Positions 17,671 through 26,420 of a stretch of DNA of 64,000 nt are shown here, piece after piece. This DNA is from Ectobacillus sp042610425 (GTDB lineage: Bacteria; Bacillota; Bacilli; Bacillales; Bacillaceae_G), in assembly GCF_042610425.1 (NCBI RefSeq), contig NZ_JBGJZM010000001.1, forward strand, positions 1,488,001 to 1,552,000, written 5' to 3'. Both the position numbers and the translations under genes were made by a program. Numbering within the stretch: position 1 is the first letter of the stretch; the number at the start of each line of letters is the position of its first letter. The notes below the pieces were generated by a model, which ran no database searches, had not been told where the DNA came from, and was given only the letters and a program-made list of their open reading frames with translations.

Positions 17671-17801
17671 ATATGGTATCATAGAATACAAATAGGCTTA
17701 TATGTAAGATTAAATGAGGAATTTAACCTTCAAACTCCTCTAGATTTCGAGTACACGATTTATCTTTTTTCTAACAAAAAGTAAAGAGAGGAAGTGCTAA
17801 A

Positions 17802-18209
17802 ATGTTAGATAAATTTATGGCGAAGCTAGGAAAAGGTGCTGCAGACGTATATTTACAATTACCGGAGGATACATTTCGATTAGGGGAAACTATCCAAGGA
17901 ACTATCATTGTAAGAGGCGGAAAAGTAGAACAACGCATTAATACCATCTTTGTAGAGTTATATCGTGGATTTTCAGATTTAACGATGGGTGAACAGCTAC
18001 TTATTTCTGTCATACCTGTGGTGAAAGATCATTTTGTAATTGCACCAAATGAAACGAAATCATTTCCTTTTAAAACCACACTTCCTACTGAAATGGACTT
18101 CGATGAAGAACACGAATTTTATTTTGTGACAAACCTAGATATTAAAGCAGGAAAAGATGATCATAGAAAAACAGTGATTTCTCTTCTTCCTCCAGCTGTG
18201 CAAAAATAA
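17802..18209 (+). CDS. short Spo0M-like protein (single arrestin-type domain)
   Basis: 135 residues, about half the family length. MLDKFMAKLGKGAADVYLQLPEDTFRLGETIQGTIIVRGG matches the N-terminal half of Spo0M, and NETKSFPFKTTLPTEM the rest of that domain; the C-terminal half is missing. The frame ends cleanly before a strong terminator and has AGAGAGGAAG before the ATG, so it looks like a genuine one-domain paralogue, not a truncation. Transcribed away from uppP. Confidence 0.85.
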   Translation: MLDKFMAKLGKGAADVYLQLPEDTFRLGETIQGTIIVRGGKVEQRINTIFVELYRGFSDLTMGEQLLISVIPVVKDHFVIAPNETKSFPFKTTLPTEMDFDEEHEFYFVTNLDIKAGKDDHRKTVISLLPPAVQK

Positions 18210-18232
18210 TAGTGACTTTTACATATTCGTAA

Positions 18233-18279
18233 GCTGGCTACCTTTCATCATAACCATTTCCGGTAGCCAGCCTTTTTTT
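18233..18279 (+). terminator. intrinsic terminator
   Basis: GCTGGCTACC/GGTAGCCAGC stem, 19-base loop, seven T. Confidence 0.93.
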
Positions 18280-18316
18280 GCCTGCCTTGTATTTCTCTAA
18301 TTAAGAAAGGATTTTT

Positions 18317-19672
18317 ATGAAAGAAACAACAACTCAACTTCATAAGATACGACAATTTATTCTTTTATTTTTACCTATTTTTATTACCCAGCTCGCTTTG
18401 TTTGCGATGACGTTTTTTGATACAACCATGTCTGGACACGCCAGCTCCGCAGATCTCGCAGGTGTTGCAATTGGTTCTAGTTTATGGATACCTGTAAACA
18501 CAGGGCTAACAGGTATACTGCTTGCAGTAACCCCGATTGTCGCGCAGCTGACCGGTGCAAAAAAAGCCGGAGATGTAGCTCCGTCCATTATGCAAGCAAT
18601 TTATCTTGCTATCGGCATAGCCGTCGCTATTATAATCGTCGGTATGTTCTTAGTAGGACCAATTTTGCAAGCAATGAATTTGGATCCTCATGTTCGTCAG
18701 GTTGCAGGTGACTTTTTGCATATGCTAGCGTTTGGTATTATACCATTATTCATTTATACAGTACTCCGCTGCTTTATTGACGCCCTTGGAAAAACGCGAG
18801 TTTCCATGATGATTACCGTATGCTCATTGCCAATCAATATTATTCTTAATTATGCCTTTATTTTCGGGCATCTTGGAATGCCACGACTGGGAGGGGTTGG
18901 TGCTGGAATCGCCTCAGCAGTTACATATTGGTGCATATTAACAATCGCTATCATTATTATTCATCGCAGCCATCCATTTTCTAGCTATCGAATTTTCCAT
19001 AAACTATACAAATTGAATATTTCAACATGGAAGGACCTATTGAAACTTGGTGTGCCGATTGGCTTTGCTATTTTTTTCGAGACGAGTATTTTTGCAGCCG
19101 TTACGTTACTGATGAGTCGATTTGATACAGCCACTATTGCTGCCCATCAGTCTGCAATCAATTTTGCTTCTATGCTTTATATGACTCCTCTTAGCATTTC
19201 GATGACACTTACTATTGCCGTTGGCTTCGAAGTTGGTGCACGGAGAATGAAAGATGCAAGAACATATAGTTTCATAGGAATTGGCTTTGCCCTCCTATTT
19301 GCTCTCTTGTATTCGCTTATCATCTTTCTTTTTAATGATCAAGTTGCAGCCATTTATAGTAATGATGGAACTGTTCAAAGACTCACCGGACAATTTCTAT
19401 TGTTCGCGATTCTATTTCAAATATCAGATGCCATCGCAACACCGGTACAAGGGGCACTGCGCGGGTATAAGGACGTAAATGCCGCTCTCATTATGACACT
19501 TGTAGCCTATTGGGTAATTGGATTACCACTCGGGTACGTTCTTGCTAATTTTACTTACTTAGCAGCTAAGGGATATTGGATTGGTCTCATAATAGGACTT
19601 GCGTTTGGTGCAACATTTCTACTCATTCGACTTATGTATGTGCAACGAAAAAATCAGGAGGAAGCTGCTTAA
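18317..19672 (+). CDS. MATE family multidrug efflux transporter
   Basis: 451 residues with about twelve membrane helices in two pseudo-symmetric halves. Characteristic MATE segments: MTFFDTTMSGHASSADLAGVAIGSSLW (about 32-58), GKTRVSMMITVCSLPINIILNYAFIFG and, in the second half, IAAHQSAINFASMLYMTPLSISMTLTIAVGFEVGARR. Probably a Na+- or H+-coupled exporter of cationic drugs. AAAGGATTTTT precedes the ATG. Neighbours do not indicate a substrate. Confidence 0.9.
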   Translation: MKETTTQLHKIRQFILLFLPIFITQLALFAMTFFDTTMSGHASSADLAGVAIGSSLWIPVNTGLTGILLAVTPIVAQLTGAKKAGDVAPSIMQAIYLAIGIAVAIIIVGMFLVGPILQAMNLDPHVRQVAGDFLHMLAFGIIPLFIYTVLRCFIDALGKTRVSMMITVCSLPINIILNYAFIFGHLGMPRLGGVGAGIASAVTYWCILTIAIIIIHRSHPFSSYRIFHKLYKLNISTWKDLLKLGVPIGFAIFFETSIFAAVTLLMSRFDTATIAAHQSAINFASMLYMTPLSISMTLTIAVGFEVGARRMKDARTYSFIGIGFALLFALLYSLIIFLFNDQVAAIYSNDGTVQRLTGQFLLFAILFQISDAIATPVQGALRGYKDVNAALIMTLVAYWVIGLPLGYVLANFTYLAAKGYWIGLIIGLAFGATFLLIRLMYVQRKNQEEAA

Positions 19673-19699
19673 TGCAGCTTCCTTGATAACCTCTCTCTA

Positions 19700-20197
19700 C
19701 TATTTAAGCCGATAACTTCGTAGAAGGAACACTCCAATCGTAACAAATACACTTATTAGCTCTAGAATAAGCGGAACGATTCCTAGTCCACCTCTTCGCC
19801 CAAGGGCTATTTCAATCGTCATCCAGTCATTGTAAACAAATAAAAGTACCAGCTCAAACTTTAGCCATCCCATCAATAGCTGTGCATTTTTATACTGATC
19901 GTACGCATTTTCTTCAGTAATTTTAACAAGAAAATTAAAAGTGTGTGGAAATTTACTCAAAATAGAAAACAACATAAATAATAGTGTTGGCACAATTAAA
20001 ATAGCAATAAGAGATTCCTTCCCACCAAAACTGTCCGGTGTTCCATACATATTAAAGTGCTTTGGAATAGACTGCGGAAGTTCCTTCCATATCATAACAA
20101 CATCCAGAATGATACTAATCAACAATACTGCTGTAAGTAGATCCAGTACCCGCTCCATTATCGTCTTTTCAAGTTGTAACTTAGGTTTCATTTCCAT
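19700..20197 (-). CDS. DUF1648 domain membrane protein
   Basis: 165 residues. The DUF1648 signature WKELPQSIPKHFNMYGTPDSFGGKESL is at about 37-63 after a first helix (LDLLTAVLLISIILDVVMI); three further hydrophobic segments follow. Such proteins occur in Bacillus as small integral membrane proteins, some acting with autorepressor-type regulators. No partner is adjacent here. GAGGTGAG precedes the ATG. Confidence 0.8.
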   Translation of the reverse strand: MEMKPKLQLEKTIMERVLDLLTAVLLISIILDVVMIWKELPQSIPKHFNMYGTPDSFGGKESLIAILIVPTLLFMLFSILSKFPHTFNFLVKITEENAYDQYKNAQLLMGWLKFELVLLFVYNDWMTIEIALGRRGGLGIVPLILELISVFVTIGVFLLRSYRLK

Positions 20198-20378
20198 CGT
20201 TCATCTCACCTCAAAACATAAAATATTCTTATGCTTTAATTATAAAGGAAGAAAAGAAAAATGATTATATATTATTATTCGTATAGTAGAGTCTATTCAC
20301 AATAGTAGACGGCTGTGTTCTCATTCATGATGTTTGTCTATACACCTCATTTGACTTTCTTTCATCCAACGTCAAAAG

Positions 20379-20410
20379 ACGGGATAAGCCCTACGCGCAG
20401 GCTTTCCCGT
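20379..20410 (-). terminator. intrinsic terminator of the 48-residue gene
   Basis: ACGGGA-(aa)-AGCC / GGGCT-ta-TCCCGT type hairpin followed on the minus strand by CTTTTG. Confidence 0.6.
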
Positions 20411-20432
20411 TCAGAAAATCTGTAATAATAAA

Positions 20433-20579
20433 CTATTTACTATCATCATAGTCATAGCGAAAACCATCACTGCTTACATCTACTTTCTCTTCTATTTGTG
20501 TGTTTTCATACTGAAAATTTTTATCCTGTTCCTCTTTTGTAAATACAACTTTTGCTTTTTGCTTACGGTTACTCTTCAT
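20433..20579 (-). CDS. hypothetical small charged protein, 48 residues
   Basis: Begins MKSNRKQKAKVVFTKEEQDK and ends with an acidic FRYDYDDSK tail, giving a strong basic-to-acidic polarity along the chain. AAAGGAGC stands eight bases ahead of the ATG, and a hairpin terminator follows. No transmembrane segment or recognised motif. Possibly a spore or nucleoid-associated small protein, but that is only composition-based. Confidence 0.65.
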   Translation of the reverse strand: MKSNRKQKAKVVFTKEEQDKNFQYENTQIEEKVDVSSDGFRYDYDDSK

Positions 20580-20641
20580 CTTTTCTGCTCCTTTCAGTTT
20601 ACTCATCTATACTTTGAGGCTCAGAAAACAATTTTATTCAG

Positions 20642-20683
20642 ATTAGAAAAACCACGCACTTACTTCGTACGCGGTTTTTCTAA
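20642..20683 (-). terminator. intrinsic terminator after the arsR-type gene
   Basis: AGAAAAACCGCG and CGTGGTTTTTCT arms with a 13-base loop; T run on both strands. Confidence 0.8.
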
Positions 20684-20694
20684 TGCCCCTATTT

Positions 20695-21009
20695 CTACAT
20701 ATGTGAGGAGCTAACTCGTAAAATAGACGTTAGCAATCCAGGAAACAACTTATTTAAATCGTTAGTCCGAAGCGAGTAAAAGTGCTGTGTCCCTTCTATG
20801 CGCACTTGAATTACTCCAGCCTCCCGAAGCACTCGAAAATGATGTGACACCGTAGATTTCGATATATTCAAACTACAATAGGACGCACAGTGTTGTTCCT
20901 TTGTTTTAGCCAAGCTTCGGACAATGGACAAACGAATTGGATCACTTAATGCATGCAACACAGACGTTAACTTTAATTCATCAATAGACGGTTGTAGTGG
21001 TGTTTTCAT
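20695..21009 (-). CDS. ArsR family transcriptional regulator
   Basis: 104 residues. Winged helix-turn-helix: LHALSDPIRLSIVRSLA (about 18-34), NISKSTVSHHFRVLREAGVIQVRIEGTQHFYSLR (about 48-81). Two cysteines (QHCASYC) before the recognition helix could sense electrophiles or metals, though not the canonical ArsR metal box. Divergent from a monooxygenase/nitroreductase pair with two palindromes between, so it most likely represses them; B. subtilis YczG is a comparable regulator. The ribosome site AAGGTGA is unusually distant from this ATG. Confidence 0.85.
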   Translation of the reverse strand: MKTPLQPSIDELKLTSVLHALSDPIRLSIVRSLAKTKEQHCASYCSLNISKSTVSHHFRVLREAGVIQVRIEGTQHFYSLRTNDLNKLFPGLLTSILRVSSSHM

Positions 21010-21039
21010 ATGGTTACTGTATCATAATCACCTTATGGT

Positions 21040-21065
21040 CGCAACGAGAATGCAAAATCGTTGCG
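21040..21065. promoter_or_regulatory. inverted repeat overlapping the -35 region
   Basis: CGCAACGA and TCGTTGCG, perfect 8-bp arms, 10-base spacer; the right arm overlaps the TTGCGC -35 of the plus-strand promoter. Candidate second operator. Confidence 0.5.
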
Positions 21066-21120
21066 CATTTAAAACAGTCGTGCTATAGTTCTTAACGTTC
21101 GATATCTATCGAACGTTAAG
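21061..21120 (+). promoter_or_regulatory. promoter with 30-bp perfect palindromic operator
   Basis: TTGCGC (21061), spacing into TATAGT (21084-21089), then CTTAACGTTCGATA / TATCGAACGTTAAG separated by two bases at 21091-21120. A 14-bp perfect palindrome exactly over the transcription start is a strong repressor site for the divergent ArsR-type protein. Confidence 0.8.
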
Positions 21121-21141
21121 AGGAATTAGGAGGCTAACAAA

Positions 21142-21417
21142 ATGGTTACAATTCAAGGATTTATGCAAATAAAGCCAGAATTTCACGATGAGTTTATAGA
21201 GAAACTGGCATTATTACTGCAAGCCTCTCGTACTGAGAACGGCAATATTGACTACAATTTATATGAAAATGTGGAAAAACCAAATCATTTCGTCATGCTG
21301 GAGCAATGGGAAAGTGAAGAAGTACTGGCCATGCATAGTAAAACACCACATTACATAAGCTTTCGAAAGTATGTCCAAGACGTATTAGCAGCACCCCCAG
21401 AATTTAAACGTATGTAA
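21142..21417 (+). CDS. ycnE: YcnE-like antibiotic biosynthesis monooxygenase domain protein
   Basis: 91 residues forming one ABM (quinol monooxygenase-like) ferredoxin fold: MVTIQGFMQIKPEFHDEFIEKL, ENGNIDYNLYENVEKPNHFVMLEQWESEEVLAMHSKTPHY. Related proteins (YgiN, YcnE) oxidise or protect against quinones. GGAGG precedes the ATG. First gene of a two-gene operon with a nitroreductase, the same pairing as ycnE/ycnD in B. subtilis, under the palindromic operator. Confidence 0.85.
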   Translation: MVTIQGFMQIKPEFHDEFIEKLALLLQASRTENGNIDYNLYENVEKPNHFVMLEQWESEEVLAMHSKTPHYISFRKYVQDVLAAPPEFKRM

Positions 21418-21468
21418 CTCTTCCTTACAAAGGAACTGATTATATAACCAGAAGGGATGAATCAAATT

Positions 21469-22206
21469 ATGAATGAAGTTATGAAAACTTTAACCAACCA
21501 CCGTTCTATCCGTAGTTACACAAACGAATCTGTGTCTGAAGAACAATTAAACGAAATTATTGCAGCTGCACAAGCAGCCCCAACTTCAATCAATGGTCAA
21601 CAACTAACAATCATTAGTATCCAAGATCCTGAGAAGAAAGCAAAGGCAGCTGAATATGTTGGCGGTCAGCCTTGGGTTGCACAAGCACCTGTTTTTCTTG
21701 TATTCTGTGCAGATTTCTACCGTGCCAAAATTGCTGCTGATAAAAATGGTCTACCACTTGGCATTACAGACGGAGTAGAATCTCTTCTTGTTGGGGCAAC
21801 AGATGTTGGTCTTGCCATGGGCAACGCCATAGCAGCTGCAGAATCAATGGGCCTTGGCATTGTGCCAATTGGCGGAGTTAGACGAAATCCACAAGAATTA
21901 ATTGAACTTCTTGCTATTCCGGAATATGTATTCCCGGTATGCGGTCTGGTAGTCGGTCATCCAGCAGATCTTTCTGCGAAAAAACCACGCTTGCAACCTG
22001 AAGCGATTCATCACAAGGAAAGCTACAACAAAGATCAAAAAGCCTTCATTGATGCATATGATGAAACAATATCTGCTTATATGAAAGAACGTACAGGCGG
22101 CAAAGAAGATCGTAACTGGTCATCCATGATTGCTGGATTCTACCAAGGTATATACTATCCAAACATTCAATCAACCATTCTAAAGCAAGGCTTTAAGCTT
22201 AAATAA
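21469..22206 (+). CDS. NADPH-dependent FMN oxidoreductase / nitroreductase (NfrA2/YcnD type)
   Basis: 245 residues of the FRP-type nitroreductase family: TNHRSIRSYTNESVSEEQL at the N-terminus, APTSINGQQLTII (FMN contacts), ESMGLGIVPIGGVRRNPQELIELL, and a C-terminal RNWSSMIAGFYQG excursion. Reduces flavins, nitro compounds and probably quinones. ATG 21469 is preferred because 21457 would touch the AGAAGGG site, and MNEVMKTLTNHRS aligns with YcnD. Ends in a terminator at 22217. Confidence 0.88.
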   Translation: MNEVMKTLTNHRSIRSYTNESVSEEQLNEIIAAAQAAPTSINGQQLTIISIQDPEKKAKAAEYVGGQPWVAQAPVFLVFCADFYRAKIAADKNGLPLGITDGVESLLVGATDVGLAMGNAIAAAESMGLGIVPIGGVRRNPQELIELLAIPEYVFPVCGLVVGHPADLSAKKPRLQPEAIHHKESYNKDQKAFIDAYDETISAYMKERTGGKEDRNWSSMIAGFYQGIYYPNIQSTILKQGFKLK

Positions 22207-22216
22207 TAGCATTCAC

Positions 22217-22252
22217 ACCCCATTTACTATTAAGGTAGGTGGGGTCTTTTTT
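22217..22252 (+). terminator. intrinsic terminator
   Basis: CCCCATTTAC pairs with GTAGGTGGGG (two wobbles), then TCTTTTTT. Confidence 0.8.
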
Positions 22253-22342
22253 CGTCAAATCCTACCTCATTACAGTCACAATCATTCCATCAATAATACA
22301 TGGTCTCATTGTGCGAAACCTTCCTTATCTCAATTTCTTACC

Positions 22343-23959
22343 TTACTTTGAAATAGCCGTAGTTTGCTCATAAAATCGGCGAAGAACTTGTCCAGAATAA
22401 GTCTCATTTGTAATCGCGTGATCAATAACGATACTACCGTTCACAATGACATAATCGATGCCTTCCGGATATTGACGAGAGTTTGTATAGGTTGCTGTAT
22501 CAATAACCTGCTCTTCGTCAAATACAACGAGATCGGCTTTCATGCCCGTGCGAACGATTCCTCGATCCTGCAATCCAATAATTCTTGCCGGCTGAGATGT
22601 TAGTCTGCGAATCATTTCATGTAGGGGAAGAACGTTTTCTTGTCTGACATATTTGCCTAATACCCGTGGAAAGGAGCCATAAGCACGCGGATGAGGTTTT
22701 CCGCCAAGCAAGCCGTCGCTACCAATCGTTCCAGCCGGATGTGCCATAATTTTGGAAACATACTCATCGCTCATTACAAAATCAATCATGCCAACTGCAT
22801 TTTTCTCTGCTAGAATAAGATCTAAAGCCACATCTGTAGGATCATCTTTTCCAAGCAATGCAGTAATTTCAAGCACATTTTTTCCGACGAGTTGCTGATT
22901 TGCCTCGGATACAACCGAAGTGATGATAATACCGTCCCAGCCAGCCCACTCGGACATGCTATCCCAGCCTGGATAGCCGGTTTCCATTTCCTGCTTCATT
23001 TTATTTCGTAGTTCTTGATCTGCTAAGCGCAGCAAGAGTTTCTCAGTTCCACCATCGTGAGCCCAAGGAGGAAGAATGGCGCTTAACATCGTACTGCCAG
23101 CCGTGTAAGGATATTGGTCGAATGTCACTTCAATCCCCTCACTGCGTGCTTTATCGATGGTTGCTAGCACATCATCTGTTTTATGCCAGTTTTTCTTTCC
23201 GCACACCTTGAGATGAGAAAAGTGAAGATGGGCACCCGTTACCTTCATCATGTCTATTAACTCGTTCATAGACTCGATAATTTCATCGCCTTCACTGCGT
23301 TGATGAATGACAAGAGGTACACCGTACTGTGCAATGACAGAGCAAAGTGCCGTAAGCTCTCTCATATCTGCAAAGCAGCAAGGAGGGTAGATCAGACCCG
23401 TCGATAATCCGCATGCTCCTTGTTCTAATGACTTACGCAGTACATCTTTCATTTTCTCAATTTCTTCATCCGTTGCAATTCGATTGGCTAGACCCATCAC
23501 TTCCATCCGAATATTGCCATGAGGAACTAGAAATGCGAGATTGTAGCTTGGCTGAAGTTTCTCGATTTTCGTCAAATAACTATCAACATTTCTCCAATCC
23601 CACTCAATATCAGGTGTTCCATCAAGACCAGACAAGTTTTTTCTCCACGTTTCTACGTATTCACTAGGTAGCGGCGCAGCTGCGATTCCGTCCTGACCAA
23701 GTAGGTCCGTGGTAATTCCTTGACGGATTTTCGCTTCAATAAGCGGTTTTTCTAAGACGAATAAATCGGAATGCGTGTGCATATCGATAAAGCCAGGACA
23801 CACCGTTTTTCCTTTCACATCTAAGACTTGTTTGGCTAAAGCACCAGATAATTTTCCTATTGTAGCAATGGTATCTCCCTTGATACCAATATCACCATAA
23901 AACCAAGGTGAACCTGTACCATCGATAATTTTGGCATGAGTTATTAGTAAGTCGTACAT
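22343..23959 (-). CDS. N-acyl-D-amino-acid deacylase family amidohydrolase
   Basis: 538 residues. Amidohydrolase barrel: CPGFIDMHTHSDLFV (metal HxH), LVIHQRSEGDEIIES, LHFSHLKVCGKKNWHKT, and late IGSDGLLGGKPHPRAYGSFPRVLGKYVR, all typical of D-aminoacylases. Removes acyl groups from D-amino acids, or a related N-substituent. Start at 23959 from GGAGG five bases upstream. Last gene of the regulator-dpaL-ygeY operon, suggesting it frees a substrate for the enzymes encoded before it. Confidence 0.88.
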   Translation of the reverse strand: MYDLLITHAKIIDGTGSPWFYGDIGIKGDTIATIGKLSGALAKQVLDVKGKTVCPGFIDMHTHSDLFVLEKPLIEAKIRQGITTDLLGQDGIAAAPLPSEYVETWRKNLSGLDGTPDIEWDWRNVDSYLTKIEKLQPSYNLAFLVPHGNIRMEVMGLANRIATDEEIEKMKDVLRKSLEQGACGLSTGLIYPPCCFADMRELTALCSVIAQYGVPLVIHQRSEGDEIIESMNELIDMMKVTGAHLHFSHLKVCGKKNWHKTDDVLATIDKARSEGIEVTFDQYPYTAGSTMLSAILPPWAHDGGTEKLLLRLADQELRNKMKQEMETGYPGWDSMSEWAGWDGIIITSVVSEANQQLVGKNVLEITALLGKDDPTDVALDLILAEKNAVGMIDFVMSDEYVSKIMAHPAGTIGSDGLLGGKPHPRAYGSFPRVLGKYVRQENVLPLHEMIRRLTSQPARIIGLQDRGIVRTGMKADLVVFDEEQVIDTATYTNSRQYPEGIDYVIVNGSIVIDHAITNETYSGQVLRRFYEQTTAISK

Positions 23960-23992
23960 AGCATCCTCCATTTACAGAATATTCTGTTATTT

Positions 23993-25183
23993 TTAATTAA
24001 ATCCTTTGAATAAAGCTTCCATGATTCCATAGTACCCAAGAGTAGCAGCAGCTAATTGTTCCGTTTCGATGTATTCATCATCTGTGTGAGCAAGTGATTC
24101 TTCAGAGGGACCAAAGCCTATTGTCGGAATGCCGGCTTCCCCTGCATAATGACTGCCATTGGTACAGAAAGCATAATGAGTAAGTGATGGTTGCAGTCCA
24201 CTCAATTTCAACCCTTGGAGCGCTGCTTGGACAAACGGATCCTCATCTTCCATTAACCACGCTGGAAAAAATCTCTCAGCTTCAATTTCGGCACCTGTAT
24301 AGCACAGTTCTTTACCCTTTGCAAAGCTGACAGCTGCATGAAATGTAGGATCTTCCTTTTCTAACGTAGCGATGAGTTCCTCAATCGGTGCAAGGACCGA
24401 TTCCCTCGTTTCTCCGACAAGCGTTCTACGGTCAAACGTTGCTTTGCAATAATGCGGCACGACAGAAGCACCCGGATATGGCTCTGATTTCATATCCGTC
24501 AGCTCTAAAATGCCTTTGCCTAGCACTGGATGATTAGAGAGTGGCAACGTTTGGATATGCTGGATAAGCTTCATCATTTGATAGACTGCATTAACACCTT
24601 TTTCTGGGTTGCTTGAGTGAGCCGGCTTTCCGAACGTTTCCACAACAATCTCAGCTCGTCCACGTTGACCCCGCTTTAATTGCAAGCTCGATGATTCTCC
24701 GATGATAACATAATCTGGCTGCATTCGATCGCTTACCTTTCGCGGTGCAATTCCCTCAAAACATTCTTCATGCACACTACATGAAACAACAATGCTTCCG
24801 GAAAAATCTTTGCTGCGATCCTGTGCAAAATAAGCTGCGGCACTTATCATCGCACTTACTGCACCTTTCATGTCAGATGTACCACGTCCATAAATGCGAC
24901 CATCTCGTATCTCCCCTCCAAAAGGGTCTATAGTCCAGTTATCTTCCTTAACGGGAACGGTGTCAATATGACCATCCAATAGAAGCCGAGGACCTTCCTG
25001 TTTTCCTTTTAGTACCCCCATCACATTTCCATATAAATCTACAATTACATCGTCATAACCTAGTTTGTTAAAGGCTTCTTTGACCACCTCAGCTGCCTCG
25101 GTTTCTTTGCCTGAGTAGCTCTTCTTCTGAATTAACGATTGGCATAGAGCAATCGTATACGCCTTTCTTTCGTCTGTTAACAT
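23993..25183 (-). CDS. ygeY: YgeY-like M20 family metallopeptidase/deacylase
   Basis: 396 residues, two-zinc M20 family. Metal ligands: LLLDGHIDTVP (His/Asp, about 68-78), GRGTSDMKGAVSAM (bridging Asp), SVHEECFEG (catalytic and metal Glu), and the late AHTDDEYIE His. The dimerisation lid occupies about 185-300. YgeY is the hydrolase habitually next to diaminopropionate ammonia-lyase, as here, 6 bases after dpaL. Substrate not experimentally defined for the family; an N-acyl or dipeptide form of a diamino acid is plausible. Confidence 0.88.
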   Translation of the reverse strand: MLTDERKAYTIALCQSLIQKKSYSGKETEAAEVVKEAFNKLGYDDVIVDLYGNVMGVLKGKQEGPRLLLDGHIDTVPVKEDNWTIDPFGGEIRDGRIYGRGTSDMKGAVSAMISAAAYFAQDRSKDFSGSIVVSCSVHEECFEGIAPRKVSDRMQPDYVIIGESSSLQLKRGQRGRAEIVVETFGKPAHSSNPEKGVNAVYQMMKLIQHIQTLPLSNHPVLGKGILELTDMKSEPYPGASVVPHYCKATFDRRTLVGETRESVLAPIEELIATLEKEDPTFHAAVSFAKGKELCYTGAEIEAERFFPAWLMEDEDPFVQAALQGLKLSGLQPSLTHYAFCTNGSHYAGEAGIPTIGFGPSEESLAHTDDEYIETEQLAAATLGYYGIMEALFKGFN

Positions 25184-25189
25184 TAATTG

Positions 25190-26392
25190 TTACCCCCTAT
25201 CATACGGATATGTTCCTTCCCACACAATGCTGCGATAATGCTCTGGATCCGTATCTCCTTCAGTATTAATAAGAAGAACTTTAGAATCTGCAGTAAGACC
25301 TAGTTTTTCGCGAATTGTGGCAAAGCGTTCTTCCTTACATACACGGTATAGCATTCCAAGTGTTACTGCTCCAGATTCTCCTGAAATAATACGTTCATCA
25401 TTGCCGAGCGGATTGCCATACACACGCATTCCAGTCGCTGCCACATCGTCACTACAAGAGATAGCCCCTTTTGCATATTGCTGAATAATGCTCCATGCTA
25501 ATGGGTTTGGTTCTCCGCAAGCAAGTCCTGCCATAATCGTTTGCATATCTCCTGTTACATTTACTGCTTTCCCCTGTGAGATAGATTGATAGAAGCAATC
25601 TGCTTCTTTCGGCTCGACAATGACAGTAATCGGTGCATTCCCCTGAAACTTTGCTACAAAATAGCCAAGAATCGAAGCCGCATACGATCCAACCCCAGCC
25701 TGTAAAAACAGATGTGTGGGAGGTTCGTCCATTTGCTCCATCAGCTCTGCGGCAAGTGCACCATACCCTTGCATGATCCATTTTGGGATATCTTCATACC
25801 CTTCCCATGCTGTGTCCTGAACAACCACCCATCCTTCCTTCTTCGCTTCCTGTGCTACAAATCGAACTGTATCATCATAGTTCCAATCAGTAATGTAGCC
25901 TTTGGCACCCGTATCATGGATGTGCTTCAAGCGATGAGGAGAAGAACCCTTTGGCATATAAATAACTGCCTCAAATCCAAGTGTCTTTGCAGCCCACGCA
26001 ACGCCGCGGCCATGGTTGCCATCTGTCGCGGATGCAAAGGTAATGTTTCCTATTTTTTCCTTCACATCTTTCTCCATCAAGCGTTCAAACGTTATGTCCC
26101 CTTCATTAATACCAAGCTGTTTGCTCACGTAAGCAGCAACCGCGTAAAATCCACCAAGCCCTTTGAATGAATTCAATCCAAGACGATAAGACTCATCTTT
26201 TACGAAAATCGTATCAACGCCAAGTTCACTTGCAAGGGATGAGAGAGATCTTAGAGGCGTGGGTTTATAGTTTGGATAGCTCATATGAAACGCAAACGCT
26301 GATTTAATTGCATCTGGCTGCAAAAAGGATAATGATTTCGTATTTCTTTGCTCTACTTGAAATAAATTTTTCTTATATAAAATCTTACTCAT
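25190..26392 (-). CDS. dpaL: diaminopropionate ammonia-lyase
   Basis: PLP enzyme splitting 2,3-diaminopropionate into pyruvate and two ammonia (YgeX). 400 residues, fold-type II. The PLP lysine is in LNSFKGLGGFYAV (about 76-88), followed by ASATDGNHGRGVAWAAKTLGF, AGVGSYAASILGYF (phosphate loop) and IISGESGAVTLGML, all diagnostic for DpaL. AGGAGG precedes the ATG. Second gene of the operon, 28 bases after its regulator. Confidence 0.93.
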   Translation of the reverse strand: MSKILYKKNLFQVEQRNTKSLSFLQPDAIKSAFAFHMSYPNYKPTPLRSLSSLASELGVDTIFVKDESYRLGLNSFKGLGGFYAVAAYVSKQLGINEGDITFERLMEKDVKEKIGNITFASATDGNHGRGVAWAAKTLGFEAVIYMPKGSSPHRLKHIHDTGAKGYITDWNYDDTVRFVAQEAKKEGWVVVQDTAWEGYEDIPKWIMQGYGALAAELMEQMDEPPTHLFLQAGVGSYAASILGYFVAKFQGNAPITVIVEPKEADCFYQSISQGKAVNVTGDMQTIMAGLACGEPNPLAWSIIQQYAKGAISCSDDVAATGMRVYGNPLGNDERIISGESGAVTLGMLYRVCKEERFATIREKLGLTADSKVLLINTEGDTDPEHYRSIVWEGTYPYDRG

Positions 26393-26420
26393 AAGAACCT
26401 CCTACTCTATTCTCTTACCT

